From NCBI GenBank assembly GCA_019113245.1, contig DXHU01000015.1, forward strand, positions 62,001 to 126,000: a stretch of DNA of 64,000 nucleotides, in the 5' to 3' direction. Both the position numbers and the translations under genes were made by a program. The notes under the pieces are model-generated. The model did not search any database and was not told the origin of the DNA. It saw nothing but the letters and a program-made list of their open reading frames with translations. Of the stretch, positions 26,258 to 34,595 are shown one piece after another. The stretch is from Candidatus Ornithospirochaeta avicola (GTDB lineage: Bacteria > Spirochaetota > Spirochaetia > Sphaerochaetales > Sphaerochaetaceae). Position 1 is the stretch's first letter; each line of letters begins with the position of its first letter.

Positions 26258-27204
26258 CTTGCCAGAATATTCTCCACTTTCTTAAGCATCACAGGAAGGG
26301 TGAATCCGTATGCCTCTTTCAGATAGGAAAGCGGGCCTACCTGACCATATTCATCTTTTATGCTCAAAAAATCCATCTTGACCGGGGAGTTTGCTGCATA
26401 ATATGCGGCAATGGATTCTCCCACTCCACCTGCATAGCGTCCGTTCTCCATGACAATGACACGGCCACATCTTGAAGCAATCCTGTCAAGAGTCTCAGTA
26501 TCCATAGGCCTGACTGTATGCCAGTCAATGACTGTAGCCTTTATTCCTCTTTTCTCAAGCTCTTGCTTTGTCTCAAGTGCAAGATCCACCATGAGAACTC
26601 CTGTTGCAACCAAAGCAACATCAGATCCGTCTGCAAGCTCGATTGCCTTTCCAAGCTTTATCTCATCATCGGCTGAATAGCGGAAGCTTATTCCCTTTCT
26701 CGGTGTTCTGATATAACTCGGTTTTCCATTGAAATACACCTGCTGAGTAAGTGCATAGAGGCTCTGGGCATCACTTGGTTCGATTATCACGAAAGACGGG
26801 ACCTGACGCATCAGGGCAATGTCCTCAAAAGGCATATGGGTTCCACCGTTGTACTGTGCAACTATTCCCGGATCGCTTCCTATGATGTGCACTGTACGGT
26901 TTGTATATCCTATGCTGATAAGTATCTGGTCATAGGCTCGCCTTGTTGCAAAACATGCGAAGCTGTGGATAAAGGGGGTAAGGCCCGCAGATGCCATTCC
27001 TCCTGCTACTGCAGCCATGTTCGCTTCCGCAATTCCTGCGTTGAAGAAGCGGGAGGGAAATTCCTTTTTGAATGTGGTGCTGGTAATGCACGAAGAAAGG
27101 TCTGCATCAAGGAAAACTATATCCTTGTGCTCTTTTGCAAGATCCACTACTGCCCCGATAACCGTTTCTCTGTAATGATTGTAGCAATGTGCGTCTTTCA
27201 TCAT
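26254..27204 (-). CDS. Transketolase, C-terminal subunit
   Basis: 316 residues corresponding to the pyrimidine-binding and C-terminal domains of transketolase: FLDADLSSCITS, FFNAGIAEANMAAVAGGMASAGLTPF (catalytic Glu in GIAE), RAYDQIL and IDWHTVRPMDTETL. Together with the next gene it forms a two-subunit transketolase. It overlaps both neighbours by four bases. Confidence 0.92.
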   Translation of the reverse strand: MMKDAHCYNHYRETVIGAVVDLAKEHKDIVFLDADLSSCITSTTFKKEFPSRFFNAGIAEANMAAVAGGMASAGLTPFIHSFACFATRRAYDQILISIGYTNRTVHIIGSDPGIVAQYNGGTHMPFEDIALMRQVPSFVIIEPSDAQSLYALTQQVYFNGKPSYIRTPRKGISFRYSADDEIKLGKAIELADGSDVALVATGVLMVDLALETKQELEKRGIKATVIDWHTVRPMDTETLDRIASRCGRVIVMENGRYAGGVGESIAAYYAANSPVKMDFLSIKDEYGQVGPLSYLKEAYGFTLPVMLKKVENILAR

Positions 27205-28034
27205 ACACCTTCCCTCTCTTCCAGCATCCTGATTGCCTCATCAGCCTTTGCGCTGTCAATGCTCATTGAATGGTTGTTTTCAATTCCCTCTCCAGGAATA
27301 TAACCGCGGCTTTTCTGCGTATTGAGGATTATCATATGGGGTTTGCCTTTTACTGTCTTTGCTTTCTTTATTGCCTCTTCAAGCATCTGGAATGAGTGCC
27401 CGTCAATCTCATATGTATCCCATCCGAATGCCTCATAACGCTCTTTCATCATATGCATGGGAACAATGGAGTCTGTATATCCGTCAAGCTGTGCCCCGTT
27501 CATGTCAGTGAATGCTATGAGGTTGTCAACCTTCCATGCAGCTGCATCCTCTGCAGCTTCCCATACTTCTCCTTCCTGGCTCTCTCCGTCTCCAACAATT
27601 GCATATGTCCAGCTGTCCCAGCCGTTTACTCGCTGTGCGCATGCGATGCCGAGTGCGGCAGAAATCCCCTGTCCAAGAGATCCTGCTGTAAAATCGATGC
27701 CGGGAGTCTTAAGCATGTCAACATGGCTTGGAAGCGTGGTCCCGCCCTGATTGAGAGTCATCAGCAGGCTTTCATCAAAATATCCTTTCTTGGCAAGGAT
27801 TGCATAAAGAGCAGGTCCGCTATGCCCTTTTGAGAGAACAAGACGATCACGCTCAGGCCAGTCGGGACGTGAAGGGTCAATTCTCATTTCCGCATAATAA
27901 AGGTATGTAAGAACCTCTATTACTGACATAGATCCGCCGATATGCCCGCTGCCGAATGAAGAAATGCATCTTATCGTCTTTCTTCTGGCATCAAGGGCCT
28001 CTTTCTTCAAACCTTCAAGTCTGGCTTTATCCAT
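27201..28034 (-). CDS. Transketolase, N-terminal (TPP-binding) subunit
   Basis: 277 residues. It has GHIGGSMSVIEVLTYLYY, DRLVLSKGHSGPALYA, GSLGQGISAALGIACA and the thiamine-diphosphate motif GDGESQEGEVWEAAEDAAAWKVDNLIAFTD. Split transketolases often serve a dedicated sugar pathway rather than the housekeeping pentose cycle. The preceding class II aldolase-like gene in the same operon supports that reading. Confidence 0.92.
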   Translation of the reverse strand: MDKARLEGLKKEALDARRKTIRCISSFGSGHIGGSMSVIEVLTYLYYAEMRIDPSRPDWPERDRLVLSKGHSGPALYAILAKKGYFDESLLMTLNQGGTTLPSHVDMLKTPGIDFTAGSLGQGISAALGIACAQRVNGWDSWTYAIVGDGESQEGEVWEAAEDAAAWKVDNLIAFTDMNGAQLDGYTDSIVPMHMMKERYEAFGWDTYEIDGHSFQMLEEAIKKAKTVKGKPHMIILNTQKSRGYIPGEGIENNHSMSIDSAKADEAIRMLEEREGV

Positions 28035-28049
28035 ATGCGCTCCTAAAAT

Positions 28050-28658
28050 TTATTTTGTCCTAATAAACTTAAGCTTGGGCAATACCCCACCCCTATGGAA
28101 AACGTTCAGTTTTGCAACCGCATCCAGAAGCTCAAGCTTGTAATACGCGATTGCAGGTGAGGGACCTAGAACCACCACGCCAAGATTGTCAATAATTATT
28201 ATATCCGTGTCAACACATGCATCTCTTACTGTCTCTGCAAGAGAAAGAGAATTGCTCTTCTGGTATGGGATTCTCTTTATGTTCTTGAGCATAACAGAGG
28301 TTTCCTCCGTAAAAGCTATCTGTATTTCCCCTGCCTCAGAAGAAAGGAAAGGAAGAGATGCAAGAGGAGCGTAGAACACGCAATCTATATCACTCCTTCT
28401 TTCGTATATGACACGATGAACATTCACTGGAAACCTTATCCCGTTTTCAAGAATTTCTCCTGTGTAGATATCAAATGTGCTTACATCCTGTTCTGCTATG
28501 TCAAAGCGTGGAATCTCCGGTCTGTTGACAATGAAGTAACCTTCGCTCTTAATCGATATTTCCCCTCTGAAAGTATTGAAATAACCCTTATCAAAACATC
28601 TTCTTGTGAATGAAACAACCTGCTGAACAAGTGCTGCTTTCGTGCTCTGAGCCTTCAT
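28050..28658 (-). CDS. Degenerate class II aldolase-like protein
   Basis: 202 residues resembling the class II aldolase/adducin (FucA/AraD) fold: an N-terminal helix and GEIS in place of GNIS, then NVHRVIYERRSDIDCVFYAPLASLPFL. The normal zinc ligands HTHxP at this place are replaced by YAPLA, so the metal site looks lost. It heads the transketolase operon. The promoter TTAACA-17-TATTCT ends six bases before the ATG, making it leaderless. It may be a regulatory or structural relic rather than an aldolase. Confidence 0.6.
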   Translation of the reverse strand: MKAQSTKAALVQQVVSFTRRCFDKGYFNTFRGEISIKSEGYFIVNRPEIPRFDIAEQDVSTFDIYTGEILENGIRFPVNVHRVIYERRSDIDCVFYAPLASLPFLSSEAGEIQIAFTEETSVMLKNIKRIPYQKSNSLSLAETVRDACVDTDIIIIDNLGVVVLGPSPAIAYYKLELLDAVAKLNVFHRGGVLPKLKFIRTK

Positions 28659-28739
28659 GCATCCAGAATAACATATACTTTTCTGATTGTTAAGAAAATG
28701 AATTTATGATTTAATGGCTTTTGAGGAGAATTTCGTACT

Positions 28740-30497
28740 ATGAGAATGTCAAAAATGTTTTCCAGAACACTCAGAGAAGCCCCCAGCGGAGCAGACAGCA
28801 AAGGCTATGAATATCTGCTGCGTGCGGGGTATATCAAGCAGCTCGGAGCGGGAATCTTCTCCCTGCTTCCACTTGGCCTGAGAAGTATCAGGAAAATAGA
28901 AAATATAGTCAGGCAGGAGATGAACAGAATCGGATGCGAGGAAATCCAGATGCCTCTTGTCAATCCTGCAGATATATGGAAGGAAAGCGGAAGATACTAC
29001 TCAATAGACAAGGAACTTGCGCGCTTTGAGGACAGAACAGGACGGGATATGGTCCTTGCGATGACACACGAGGAAGCATGCACTACAATCGCCCGTGATG
29101 AGATTGACAGCTACAAGCGTCTTCCTGTGACAGTCTACCAGATTCAGACAAAGTTCCGCGATGATCCGCGCCCGAGGGCAGGGCTTATCAGAGTAAGGGA
29201 ATTCACGATGAAGGATGCCTACTCTTTTGACCGCACCCAGGAAGGGCTGGAAAAGAGCTACAGAGACCAGTACAAGGCATACTTCAGAATCTTCTCACGC
29301 TGTGCACTCCCTGCAATTGCAGTGAAATCAGATACAGGAATGATGGGCGGAAGCGTCGCACATGAATACATGTATCTTTCTCCAATTGGAGAAGACACAA
29401 TCATAACATGTTCAGAATGCGGATACACTGCAAACCGCCAGGTTGCATCCTTTAAGAAAGACTACAAGAAAGAAGAGATGAAGGATATTCAGAAGGTCGC
29501 CACGCCAGATGCAAAGACAATCGAGGAACTCTGCACACTTCTGAACATCAAGGAAAGCGACACATGCAAGGCTGTGTTCATGGTAGGCACATTCACAGAT
29601 GAGAACAATGAAGAAAAAACCCGTCTCATCGTTGCCCTGGTCCGCGGAGATCTTGATGTTGAAGAGGCAAAGCTCCAGCATGCTGCGGGGGCAAATGAAA
29701 TCAGACCGGCTCATGATGAAGAAATCAGAGAGTGCGGCATGGTCCCTGGCTTTGCAAGCCCGATTGGAGCAAAAGGAGATTTCATACTCATCGTAGACGA
29801 CAGCGTCAGCGAGTCAAACAACCTTGTTGCGGGAGCTAATGAAGAAGGCTATCACCTGATGAACACCAACTTCGGAAGAGACTTCAAGGGAACGGTGAAA
29901 GACATAGCAAGCGCAAGAAGCGGACATAAGTGTCCTCACTGCGGCTCACCTCTGAATGCAAGCAAGGGCGTTGAGATCGGAAACATCTTCCAGCTCGGAA
30001 CAAAGTACAGTCAGGCAATGAAGTGTGAATATCAGGATGAGGACGGCACAAGAAAGCCTGTTATAATGGGATGCTATGGAATCGGAATCGGAAGACTCCT
30101 TGCCTGTGTGGCAGAGGAATACAATGATGAGGGAGGTCTCAAAATGCCTATCTCCGTTGCCCCTTATCAGGTCCACCTTGTATCACTCATAAAGGATACA
30201 GGGCTTGCAGATTCCATCTACGACAGACTCATAGCTGAAGGAATAGAGGTGCTTTATGATGACAGGAAAGAATCTGCAGGCGTCAAGTTCGCAGATGCAG
30301 ATCTTATCGGTGTTCCTTTGAGGATAACTCTTGGGAACAAGAGCATCAAGGAAGGCAAGGTCGAAGTAAGAATCCGTTCAAACGGAGAAGTTACAAGCTA
30401 CAGTCTTGATACCATGATTGATGACATCAAGAGAGAGATTGCAAAAGAAGAAAAGAAAATCGAGGATGGTATCATCAATAAGGAACTTGAAGACTGA
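28740..30497 (+). CDS. proS: Prolyl-tRNA synthetase, bacterial type
   Basis: 585 residues. Class II motifs are GYIKQLGAGIFSLLPLGLRSIRKIENIVRQEM, TKFRDDPRPRAGLIRVREFTMKDAYSFD, and the C-terminal anticodon domain. The INS editing insertion lies at about 235-390 (CKAVFMVGTF, GDLDVEEAKLQ, FASPIGAKGDFILIVDDSV). It charges tRNA-Pro and edits Ala-tRNA-Pro. GAGGAG lies 11 bases before the ATG at 28740, rather distant. A second ATG three codons in is better spaced and could be used. Confidence 0.97.
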   Translation: MRMSKMFSRTLREAPSGADSKGYEYLLRAGYIKQLGAGIFSLLPLGLRSIRKIENIVRQEMNRIGCEEIQMPLVNPADIWKESGRYYSIDKELARFEDRTGRDMVLAMTHEEACTTIARDEIDSYKRLPVTVYQIQTKFRDDPRPRAGLIRVREFTMKDAYSFDRTQEGLEKSYRDQYKAYFRIFSRCALPAIAVKSDTGMMGGSVAHEYMYLSPIGEDTIITCSECGYTANRQVASFKKDYKKEEMKDIQKVATPDAKTIEELCTLLNIKESDTCKAVFMVGTFTDENNEEKTRLIVALVRGDLDVEEAKLQHAAGANEIRPAHDEEIRECGMVPGFASPIGAKGDFILIVDDSVSESNNLVAGANEEGYHLMNTNFGRDFKGTVKDIASARSGHKCPHCGSPLNASKGVEIGNIFQLGTKYSQAMKCEYQDEDGTRKPVIMGCYGIGIGRLLACVAEEYNDEGGLKMPISVAPYQVHLVSLIKDTGLADSIYDRLIAEGIEVLYDDRKESAGVKFADADLIGVPLRITLGNKSIKEGKVEVRIRSNGEVTSYSLDTMIDDIKREIAKEEKKIEDGIINKELED

Positions 30498-30518
30498 GTA
30501 AGATTACAAAGCACAAGC

Positions 30519-30546
30519 GGGATGCGTCAAAGCATCCCCTTTTTTA
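30519..30546 (+). terminator. Intrinsic terminator of proS
   Basis: GGGATGC-GTCAAA-GCATCCC followed by CTTTTTT. Strong stem and clean T-tract. Confidence 0.9.
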
Positions 30547-30573
30547 TAAAAAAACCTGGCAGTTACGCCAGGC
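30547..30573 (-). terminator. Intrinsic terminator of the ankyrin gene
   Basis: On the minus strand GCCTGGC-GTAACT-GCCAGG followed by seven T. It lies back-to-back with the proS terminator. Confidence 0.9.
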
Positions 30574-30595
30574 TTCAGTCAGATGACACGAATTA

Positions 30596-31108
30596 TCAGT
30601 TTGCGCCGTTCTCCTTGAGAAGGTTAATCACATATGTTCTCTTTGCATTCTTTGCATAGTCAAGAACACTGTGTCCCTGGTAATCACATGCATTGACATC
30701 TGCACCGCTCTTGATGAGCTGTGTTGTAATCTTTGTCTCAGGGTTGCTGTTTACAGCCATGATGAGAGCTGTCTCGCCAAGGTAGTTTCTTGCATCGATG
30801 TTTGCACCTGCTGCAAGAAGAGCCTCAATCACTTTTGGATTTTTGCTGCTGTTTGCTGCAAGATGAAGTGAATTTGAGCGGTACTTAGGCTCTGCCTCAT
30901 GAATGTCTGCCCCTGCCTGGATGAGTGCATTGAGAACTACTACAGAGTGGTTGTACTGAGCAGCAAGCATCACAGGTGTAAGACCCCATTCATTGTGTGC
31001 GTTGACATCCGCACCCTGATCGATGATGTCTTTGATCTCTCTTGCCTTTGTTGCTGTGATGGCAAGAGTGAGTAATTTCTTGTTAAGTGATTCTTTAGAT
31101 TTTGCCAT
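30596..31108 (-). CDS. Ankyrin-repeat protein
   Basis: 170 residues with four ankyrin repeats, such as NEWGLTPVMLAAQYNHSVVVLNALIQAGADIHEAE and NYLGETALIMAVNSNPETKITTQLIKSGADVNACD. No signal peptide, so cytoplasmic. Its AGGAG lies eight bases upstream, and a TTTACA-16-TATAAA promoter is visible at about 31130-31160. Ankyrin repeats mediate protein contacts. The partner is unknown. Confidence 0.9.
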   Translation of the reverse strand: MAKSKESLNKKLLTLAITATKAREIKDIIDQGADVNAHNEWGLTPVMLAAQYNHSVVVLNALIQAGADIHEAEPKYRSNSLHLAANSSKNPKVIEALLAAGANIDARNYLGETALIMAVNSNPETKITTQLIKSGADVNACDYQGHSVLDYAKNAKRTYVINLLKENGAN

Positions 31109-31213
31109 ATTTCAAACTCCTGAATATGAATTTATATCTAATATTTTTTTTTGTAAATATGTTCACTCCTGTTTTTACTAAATAAATCTAATCACTGAGA
31201 GAAATTATCGGGA

Positions 31214-31231
31214 CAGTATTAAAAAATACTG
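31214..31231. promoter_or_regulatory. Palindrome between ankyrin gene and add
   Basis: CAGTATT-AAAA-AATACTG, a perfect 7+4+7 inverted repeat about 45 bp upstream of the add -10 region. Possible operator. No T-tract is present, so it is not a terminator. Confidence 0.35.
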
Positions 31232-31291
31232 GTTTAAAGCTCTCTTAACAATTCTCTTTGAGAAGCAAACATTTCAGGCTATAATTTAACT

Positions 31292-32374
31292 ATGCTGACA
31301 AACGAGATTATAAAGAAAGCTCCTAAAGTTGAACTGCATGACCACCTTGATGGAGGACTGAGAATCAGCACAATAATGGAGCTGGCAGAAAAAGAAGGCA
31401 TCACCCTTCCAGAGACAGACCCGGATGCTCTCAAAGCCTGGTTCATAGAAGGATGCAAGAAAAAATCACTATCTCTCTATCTTGAGACATTCAAATATAC
31501 AACAGCTGTCATGCAGACAAAGGAAGCTCTTGTGCGCATTGCAAGAGAAGCCATGGAAGATTACAGCAAAGAGAACGTGGTGTATGCTGAGCTCCGCTTT
31601 GCGCCTGCACTTCATACACAGAAAGGTCTTAATCTTGAAGAAGTTGTTCAAGCAGTTCTGAAAGGCCTTGATCAGGGAAGAAAGGAATATGGCGTACAGT
31701 TTGGCCTAATCTTATGCGCAATGCGCAACGAGAAGCCAGAGAACACCCTTGAAATAGCGGAGCTTGCTGTTGCATTCAGGGAAAAAGGCGTAGTCGGTTT
31801 CGATATCGCAGGAGATGAATCCGGACATCCGCCGAAAAAGCATCTGGAAGCTTTCAATTACATAAGAAGACAGAATTTCAATATCACCATCCATGCAGGA
31901 GAAGCTTTTGGAACAGAGTCCATATGGCAGGCAATCCAGATCTGCGGAGCTCACAGAATCGGACACGGGGTAAGACTTACTGAGGACATGCTCATCGAGG
32001 ATAGCAAGATTAAGAAAATGGGAAGCCTCGCGCATTTTGTCCAGGACAGGAGAATACCTCTTGAAATGTGCCTTACCAGCAACGTTGGAACAGGAGCGTG
32101 CGAGTCGTATCAAGACCATCCATTCCCTGTCTTCTTCAAGAACAGCTTCCGTGTGTTCCTCTGCTCAGACAACCGCCTCATGAGCGACACGAATCTCACA
32201 AAAGAAATGATTATAGCAGCAAGGGAATACGGCCTGTCTCTGCGAGATCTGGAAAAGATTACCATCAATGCAATGAAGAGCGCATTCATACATCATGACA
32301 GAAAGATAAAGATTATCTACGACGTTATAAAGAAAAGATATCAGGAGATCAGAGAAGAATATGGCATATCCTGA
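31292..32374 (+). CDS. add: Adenosine deaminase
   Basis: 360 residues. Zinc ligands and catalytic residues are visible: ELHDHLDGGL, GFDIAGDE, ITIHAGE, HRIGHGVRL, TSNVGTGA and CSDNRLMS. It converts adenosine to inosine, feeding the purine nucleoside phosphorylase encoded at 47.5 kb. TTGAGA-16-TATAAT ends exactly six bases before the ATG, so the mRNA should start at the A of the start codon. pulA follows 17 bases downstream. Confidence 0.93.
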   Translation: MLTNEIIKKAPKVELHDHLDGGLRISTIMELAEKEGITLPETDPDALKAWFIEGCKKKSLSLYLETFKYTTAVMQTKEALVRIAREAMEDYSKENVVYAELRFAPALHTQKGLNLEEVVQAVLKGLDQGRKEYGVQFGLILCAMRNEKPENTLEIAELAVAFREKGVVGFDIAGDESGHPPKKHLEAFNYIRRQNFNITIHAGEAFGTESIWQAIQICGAHRIGHGVRLTEDMLIEDSKIKKMGSLAHFVQDRRIPLEMCLTSNVGTGACESYQDHPFPVFFKNSFRVFLCSDNRLMSDTNLTKEMIIAAREYGLSLRDLEKITINAMKSAFIHHDRKIKIIYDVIKKRYQEIREEYGIS

Positions 32375-32391
32375 TTCTGAAGGAAAAACTT

Positions 32392-34302
32392 ATGGCAAAT
32401 GTTGACCGGTTCGAAAACTGGCCTGTATATAACGGCAAACTTGGATTCAAGCTAGAAAAAGACAGAACAGCATTCAGACTGTGGGCACCAAGCGCGACAC
32501 AGGCTGCAGTAAATTTCTTTGAAGATGGATATTTCTCCCAGCGCCATGACAGGATGTACATGACGAGAAAGGCAGAAGGGGTTTACGAGCTTTCTGTAAA
32601 CAGAAACCTTGAAGGCACTTATTACACATACACGATTGTCACAGGGGGAGTTGAGTATGAATTTCAGGATCCATACTCAGTGGCAACGGGCCCAAACGGA
32701 AAAAGAAGCCTTATAATCGACTTGAGAAAGACAGACCCCGAAGGATGGGATAAAGATAAGGCTCCAGAAAAACAGAATGAGAACATCATCTATGAACTTC
32801 ATGTAAAGGATTTCACATATCAGCGTTTCAATGGAATCAAGGAAGAGAACAAAGGAAAGTATTTAGGACTTACAGAGAAGAACACTGTGCTCTTAAATGA
32901 CAGCAGCCAGAAAACAGGGCTGTCCTACCTGAAAGACCTTGGAGTGACACATGTCCAGCTCATGCCTGTATATGATTTTGCATCCGTGGATGAGCTTGGC
33001 TCTGATGAGCATTTCAACTGGGGCTATGACCCTGACAACTTCAATGTCCCAGAAGGATCTTATTCATCGGATCCGATTCATGGAGAAGTCAGAATCAAGG
33101 AACTCAAGAGCATGATCAAAGCCCTTCATGATGAAGGCATAAGAGTAATCATGGATGTGGTTTACAACCATACTTACCATCTGGATTCATGCCTTTTCAA
33201 ATCAGAACCATGGTACTTTTACCGCCAGAATGCAGATGGGAGTGCATCAAACGGATCCGGATGCGGCAACGACATTGCATCTGAGCGACCGATGGTGCAT
33301 AAATACATACTTTCATCCGTTCTTTACTGGGCTGAAGAATACCACATGGATGGTTTCCGCTTCGATCTGATGGGCCTTCTTGATACAGGACTTTTAAATG
33401 ACATAAGGGCAAAGCTGGATGAGCGCTACGGAAAAGGAGAAAAGCTCATGTACGGAGAGCCCTGGGGTGCTGCAGGAACAAGCGTGAAAGAAGGTTTCCA
33501 GCTTGCTGACCGCAATGCCCTTGTGCTTCTTGATAAGAACATAGGAGCCTTCTGCGATACCACAAGGGACCTGATAAAAGGAAGCAATTTTGAAAGCACT
33601 GCAAGCGGATTCGCAAACGGAGGAAGCGTAGATCTCAACCTGCTGAAGCATGCTGTCACAGGATGGAGCATCGGAGACTGGCATTTCAGGACAAAAGCTC
33701 CAAGCCAGACAATAAGCTATGTCTCAAGCCATGATGACTGGTGTCTGTGGGACAAGCTCACCCTCACAGTAGACCCGAAAGAGAACTTCCTTGGCCTTGA
33801 AAAGACAACACTCAGAGCAAACCGCTTTGCCGCAGCACTCTATTTCACGATGCAGGGAAGCCTGTTCTTCCTCTCTGGTGAAGAATGCGCAAGGACAAAA
33901 ATCGGAATAAAGAACACATACAACTCCCCTCTTTACATAAACAGGTTTGACTGGGTGAGAGCCAGAAAGGCAAAGGAACTTGTCGACTACTATAAAGGAC
34001 TCATAAGACTCAGAAAATCTCTGCCTGCCCTGTATGACAAGAGCGAGAAGGCAAAAGAAAGACTGAAAGACTTCCAGATTCTGGCAAAGAAAACAATAAA
34101 GATCACCTTGGACAACAGAGGTGACAGCCCTTATGAAGAAATAGTGCTTTTCTATTTTGGAGATGGGAACACAAGCGTGAAACTGGAAGAAACATATTTC
34201 AAGCTTCTTGACGGAGAACGCTCAGATTATATGGATTCAAAAGAGGAGATAAGCGGCACTCTCTCTTCTCATGGCCAGGAGGTGGTCCTGCTTGCACGCT
34301 GA
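32392..34302 (+). CDS. pulA: Type I pullulanase
   Basis: 636 residues without a signal peptide, so a cytoplasmic debranching enzyme. N-terminal CBM48 (FRLWAPSATQAAVNFF) is followed by a GH13 barrel containing the pullulanase signature NWGYDPDNFNVPEGSYS, the nucleophile in DGFRFDLMGLL, the acid in LMYGEPWG, and SSHDDWCLWDKL. It cleaves alpha-1,6 links in glycogen or maltodextrin. It appears cotranscribed with add. Two bases after its stop begins a sigma-54 promoter for a small RNA, whose terminator also serves pulA. Confidence 0.93.
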   Translation: MANVDRFENWPVYNGKLGFKLEKDRTAFRLWAPSATQAAVNFFEDGYFSQRHDRMYMTRKAEGVYELSVNRNLEGTYYTYTIVTGGVEYEFQDPYSVATGPNGKRSLIIDLRKTDPEGWDKDKAPEKQNENIIYELHVKDFTYQRFNGIKEENKGKYLGLTEKNTVLLNDSSQKTGLSYLKDLGVTHVQLMPVYDFASVDELGSDEHFNWGYDPDNFNVPEGSYSSDPIHGEVRIKELKSMIKALHDEGIRVIMDVVYNHTYHLDSCLFKSEPWYFYRQNADGSASNGSGCGNDIASERPMVHKYILSSVLYWAEEYHMDGFRFDLMGLLDTGLLNDIRAKLDERYGKGEKLMYGEPWGAAGTSVKEGFQLADRNALVLLDKNIGAFCDTTRDLIKGSNFESTASGFANGGSVDLNLLKHAVTGWSIGDWHFRTKAPSQTISYVSSHDDWCLWDKLTLTVDPKENFLGLEKTTLRANRFAAALYFTMQGSLFFLSGEECARTKIGIKNTYNSPLYINRFDWVRARKAKELVDYYKGLIRLRKSLPALYDKSEKAKERLKDFQILAKKTIKITLDNRGDSPYEEIVLFYFGDGNTSVKLEETYFKLLDGERSDYMDSKEEISGTLSSHGQEVVLLAR

Positions 34303-34303
34303 C

Positions 34304-34320
34304 TTGGCATGATTGTTGCA
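34304..34320 (+). promoter_or_regulatory. Sigma-54 promoter of small RNA A
   Basis: TTGGCATGATTGTTGCA: -24 GG at 34306-34307 and -12 GC at 34318-34319 with correct spacing. No open frame follows. The next element is a terminator 50 bases downstream. Confidence 0.82.
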
Positions 34321-34330
34321 TGTTTATAGT

Positions 34331-34400
34331 TACAGAGCAAACAGTTTTTTTCAACCTCCTTTTTTAGCATAACAGGCGCCAAAACGGCGCCTTCTTTATT
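34331..34400 (+). ncRNA. Predicted sigma-54-dependent small RNA A
   Basis: Predicted transcript of about 70 nt from the sigma-54 promoter to the terminator AGGCGCC-AAAAC-GGCGCCT-TCTTTATT (34373-34400). The 5' end (C)AGAGCAAACAG is almost the same as that of RNA B. The middle is unstructured and pyrimidine-rich with CAACCUCCUU flanked by U-runs, the complement of a strong Shine-Dalgarno sequence. Anti-SD motifs of this type in other bacteria block ribosome binding on target mRNAs. CAACCUCCUU is also a perfect complement of AAGGAGGUUG in the predicted RNA at 41431-41516. The transcript is inferred, not shown. Confidence 0.6.
34373..34400 (+). terminator. Terminator of small RNA A (also downstream of pulA)
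   Basis: AGGCGCC-AAAAC-GGCGCCT, a perfect 7-bp G/C-rich stem, then TCTTTATT. Confidence 0.8.
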
Positions 34401-34416
34401 GCGCAAATAATGCACA

Positions 34417-34459
34417 GTGTGAAAAATATTCACACCTTTTACTGTGAATTTTCTTCACA
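34417..34459. promoter_or_regulatory. Two upstream activator-like palindromes
   Basis: Two copies of TGTGAA-N5-TTCACA: one at 34418-34434 (flanked to GTGTGAA...TTCACAC) and one at 34443-34459, centres 25 bp apart. They lie about 54 and 79 bp before the predicted start of small RNA B. They are enhancer-like sites for an unknown sigma-54 activator. The motif differs from the psp palindrome. Confidence 0.7.
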
Positions 34460-34477
34460 TTTACCCCAAAACCACAG

Positions 34478-34494
34478 CTGGCATGGGTTTTGCA
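34478..34494 (+). promoter_or_regulatory. Sigma-54 promoter of small RNA B
   Basis: CTGGCATGGGTTTTGCA with -24 GG at 34480-34481 and -12 GC at 34492-34493. Predicted start near 34505. Confidence 0.85.
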
Positions 34495-34504
34495 TTAAAA
34501 TTTT

Positions 34505-34568
34505 CAGAGCAACAGATTATATTGCATCGTCAGATTTCTCCCACCCATTACTGACGATGCTTTTTTAT
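34505..34568 (+). ncRNA. Predicted sigma-54-dependent small RNA B
   Basis: Predicted transcript of about 64 nt starting CAGAGCAACAG and ending in a 10-bp terminator stem, GCATCGTCAG / CTGACGATGC (34524-34533 with 34551-34560), plus TTTTTT. The 17-nt loop presents UUUCUCCCACCC, a C-rich anti-SD motif that pairs with GGAGAAA. Both pspA ribosome-binding sites contain GGAGAAA, but so do many SD regions. No start codon with a usable frame lies inside. The architecture recalls the sigma-54-driven Qrr RNAs of Vibrio, without sequence similarity that I can see. Confidence 0.65.
34524..34568 (+). terminator. Terminator of small RNA B
   Basis: Perfect 10-bp stem with a 17-base loop followed by TTTTTT. 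It separates RNA B from rlmE. Confidence 0.88.
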
Positions 34569-34595
34569 TTTCTGCATTTTTATTAAACTTCTTTT

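Noticed and set aside
34417..34459. CRP-type sites (TGTGA...TCACA)
   Set aside because: The spacer between TGTGA and TCACA is seven bases, giving an odd-length palindrome, whereas CRP needs six. Position beside sigma-54 promoters fits an enhancer-binding protein better.
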